Below, one piece after another: positions 61,211 through 64,000 of a stretch of DNA of 64,000 bases. The notes beneath the pieces were generated by a model. It was not told the DNA's origin. It ran no database searches and saw only the letters and a program-made list of their open reading frames with translations. Source of the DNA: Epiperipatus broadwayi (taxonomy: Eukaryota > Onychophora > Udeonychophora > Euonychophora > Peripatidae); contig JAQFVV010006199.1 in NCBI GenBank assembly GCA_028023455.1, forward strand, positions 4,850,972-4,914,971. Reading direction: 5' to 3'. Positions within the stretch are counted from its first letter, which is position 1; the number at the start of each line of letters is the position of its first letter. Made by a program: the position numbers and the translations under genes.

Positions 61211-63900
61211 GAAAAACAAATACAAGTTAAAAACTTGCTAATGCTTGTATTTATGTCAACAGACGGCGTTCTACCAAAAACACCGTCAAGAGTATTTCGT
61301 TTACATAAACGTCAGAGAATGCATTCACTATCTCTAATTTTAATTCCACTTTCAGATCATGATTTCAAGCTATTTGCTATTGTCAGTGAAAGACAGGAAT
61401 AAGAAACTAGATCTAAACACAAACTCTGAGCATTTATGAAACAGTTTCTATTCAGCTTGCAAGCGTGAATTTTTTAGACACGTTAATGTCTTCGAACTCA
61501 GCATAGCAAGCCAGATAGCTATATGGGTCTCATATCAGTTCAGCATCAGCACATAGTAGAAGCCTCTGCAATATATATCATTGCAAGAAAGACCTCAAAG
61601 ATACATTTATGAAAAACAAACACAAGTTAAAAACTTGCTAACGCTTGTATTTATGTCAACAGATGGCGTTCTACCAAAAACACAGTCAAGCATATTTCGT
61701 TTACATAAACGTCAGAGAATGCATTCACTATCTCTAATTTTAATTCCATTTTCAGATCATGATTTCAAGCTATTTGCTATCATCAGTGAAAGACAGGAAT
61801 AAGAAACTTGATCTAAAGACAAACGCTGAGCATTTATGAAACAGTTTCTATTCAGCTTGCAAGCGTGAATTTTTTAGACACGTTAATGTCTTCGAACTCA
61901 GCATAGCAAGCCAGATAGCTATATGGGTCTCATATCAGTTCAGCATCAGCACATAGTAGAAGCCTCTGCAATATATATCATTGCAAGAAAGACCTCAAAG
62001 ATACATTTATGAAAAACAAACACAAGTTAAAAACTTGCTAACGCTTGTATTTATGTCAAAAGATGGCGTTCTACCAAAAACACCGTCAAGCGTATTTCGT
62101 TTAAATAAACGTCAGAGAATGCATTCACTATCTCTAATTTTAATTCCACTTTCAGATCATGATTTCAAGCTATTTGCTATCATCAGTGAAAGACAGGAAT
62201 AAGAAACTAGATCTAAAGACAAACTCTGAGCATTTATGAAACAGTTTCTATTCAGCTTGCAAGCATGAATCTTTTAGACACGTTAATGTTGAACTCAGCA
62301 TAACAAGCCAGATAGCTATATGGGTCTGATATCAGTTCAGCATCACCACATAGTAGAAGCCTCTGCAATATATATCATTGCAAGAAAGACCTCAAAGGTA
62401 AATTTATGAAAAACAAACACAAGTTAATAACTTGCTAACGCTTGTATTTATGTCAACAGATGGTTTTCTACCAAAAACACTGTCAAGCGTATTTTGTTTA
62501 TATAAACGTCAGAGAATGCATTCACTATCTCTAACTTTAATTTCACTTTTAGATCATGATTTCAAGCTATTTGCTATCGTCAGTGAAAGACAGGAATAAG
62601 AAACTAGATCTAAACACAAACTCTGAGCATTTATGAAACAGCTTCTATTCAGCTTGCAAGCATGAATTTTTTAGACACGTTAATGTCTTTGAACTCAGCA
62701 TAGCAACCCAGATTGCTATATGGGTCTGATATCAGTTCAGCATCACCACATAATAGAAGCCTCTGCAATTTATATCATTGCAAGAAAGACCTCAAAGATA
62801 CATTTATGAAAAACAAACACAAGTTAAAAACTTGCTAACGCTTGTATTTATGTCAACAGATGGCGTTCTACCAAAAACATCGTCAAGCGTATTTCAAGCT
62901 GAATAGAAACTGTTTCATAAATGCTCAGAGTTTGTGTTTAGATCTAGTTTCTTATTCCTGTCTTTCACTGACGATAGCAAATAGCTTGAAATCATGATCT
63001 GAAAGTGGAATTAAAGTTAGAGATAGTGAATGCATTCTCTGACGTTTATGTAAATGAAATACGCTTGACGATGTTTTTGGTAGAATGCCATCTTTTGACA
63101 TAAATACAAGGGTTAGCAAGTTTTTAACTTGTGTTTGTTTTTCACAAAATTTACCTTTGAGGTCTTTCTTGCAATGATATATATTGCAGAGGCTTCTACT
63201 ATGTGGTGATGCTGAACTGATATCAGACCCATATAGCTATCTGGCTTGCTATGCTGAGTTTGAAGACATTAACGTGTCTAAAAAATTCATGCTTGCAAGC
63301 TGAATAGAAACTGTTTCATAAATGCTCAGAGTTTGTGTTTAGATCTAGTTTTTTATTCCTGTCTTTCACTGACGATAGCAAATAGCTTGAAATCATGATC
63401 TGAAAGTGGAATTAAAGTTAGAGATAGTGAAAGCATTCTCTGACGTTTATTAAACGAAATACGCTTGATGGTGTTTTTGGTAGAATGCCATCTGTTGACA
63501 TAAATACAAGCATTAGCAAGTTTTTAACTTGTGTTTGTTTTTCATAAATGTACCTTTGAGGTCTTTCTTGCAATGATATATATTGCAGAGGCTTCTACTA
63601 TGTGGTGATGCTGAACTGATATCAGACCCATATAGCTATCTGGCTTGCTATGCTGAGTTCGAAGACATTAATGTGTCTAAAAAATTCACGCTTGCAAGCT
63701 GAATAGAAACTGTTTCATAAATGCTCAGAGTTTGTGTTTAGATCTAGTTTCTTATTCCTGTCTTTCACTGACGATAGCAAATAGCTTGAAATCATGATCT
63801 GAAAGTGGAATTAAAGTTAGAGATAGTGAACGCATTCTCTGACGTTTATGTAAACGAAATACGCTTGACGGTGTTTTTGGTAGAACGCCATCTGTTGACA
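61211..63900. repeat. Satellite array, 400-bp units: five direct copies then three inverted
   Basis: Direct units start at GAAAAACAAAYACAAGTT, at 61211, 61611, 62011, 62408 and 62808 (spacing 400, 400, 397, 400). The fifth is cut at about 62895 inside GTCAAGCGTATTTC, and the sequence then switches to the opposite strand of the same unit. Inverted units end at about 63143, 63543 and 63900, the last lacking its outer 50 bp or so. Both outer borders are (TA)n. Units differ by a few percent at most by eye. Each contains a 55-73 codon ORF (core DGVLPKT...RQRMHSLSL...SDHDFKLFAI) that is broken in some units. I see no known domain and treat it as non-coding. Confidence 0.9.
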
Positions 63901-64000
63901 TATATATATACCTATTTAATTACTATTATTTAATTATTACCAAATAAAATTTAAAATTTTATATAACTGACCATTTAAATAGAGCTTTATATATATAAAT

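Noticed and set aside
61211-63900. Regularly spaced repeats that could suggest a CRISPR array
   Set aside because: Units are about 400 bp, contiguous, with no short repeat/spacer alternation, and they invert midway. This is eukaryotic satellite DNA.

Overview
The window is very AT-rich eukaryotic DNA. It has long gene-poor stretches, many (TA)n runs, degenerate LINEs, foldback elements and satellite-like arrays. It looks like an invertebrate metazoan genome. The P450 exon sequences fit an animal CYP2-clan gene, perhaps from an arthropod, but I cannot name the species or even be sure of the phylum. There is no sign of prokaryotic gene organisation.

The only host gene I can support is a cytochrome P450 of the CYP2 clan on the minus strand. 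It is represented by two exons. The first (61107-60592) encodes the C-helix WxxxR region through the middle of the protein. The second (38436-37993) encodes the I-helix, the K-helix ExxR, the PxRF motif and the first residues of the heme loop. Both exons have consensus acceptor and GT donor sites. Their phases match (phase 1), so they join in frame across a 22,155-bp intron. The N-terminal exons lie beyond the right edge of the window. The exon with the heme cysteine was not found and lies at a position I could not recognise in 1-37992 or beyond the left edge.

Almost everything else is mobile or repetitive DNA. The 22-kb intron holds: a 1.24-kb hAT-like non-autonomous element with an exact 8-bp target duplication and a TTAGGG-like minisatellite (38781-40016); a possible piggyBac-like element with TTAA flanks (44700-45776); a 0.67-kb palindrome (46124-46795); a 3' fragment of an RTE-type LINE (48027-48535); and a 6-kb two-ORF LINE on the same strand as the host gene, with 21-bp target duplications (50099-56117). 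The left part (1-37992) holds a degenerate RTE/BovB-type LINE (23695-26500), a TIR element (20902-21881), a foldback at 12001-12543, a GC-richer tandem repeat with an AACAGCGCC(A)TCTAGTGG core (about 14985-15260), and up to three solo-LTR-like insertions flanked by (TA)n.

The most distinctive pattern is architectural. Four separate arrays (29889-31143, 31143-31875, 36902-37653, 61211-63900) have one layout: direct copies of a 320-460 bp unit, the last one cut short, followed abruptly by inverted copies. One of them is flanked by a 13-bp direct repeat, as if the whole direct-plus-inverted block had been inserted as a unit. I found no protein-coding system that would be a new defence or biosynthetic system. 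The novelty, if any, lies in these foldback satellite elements.
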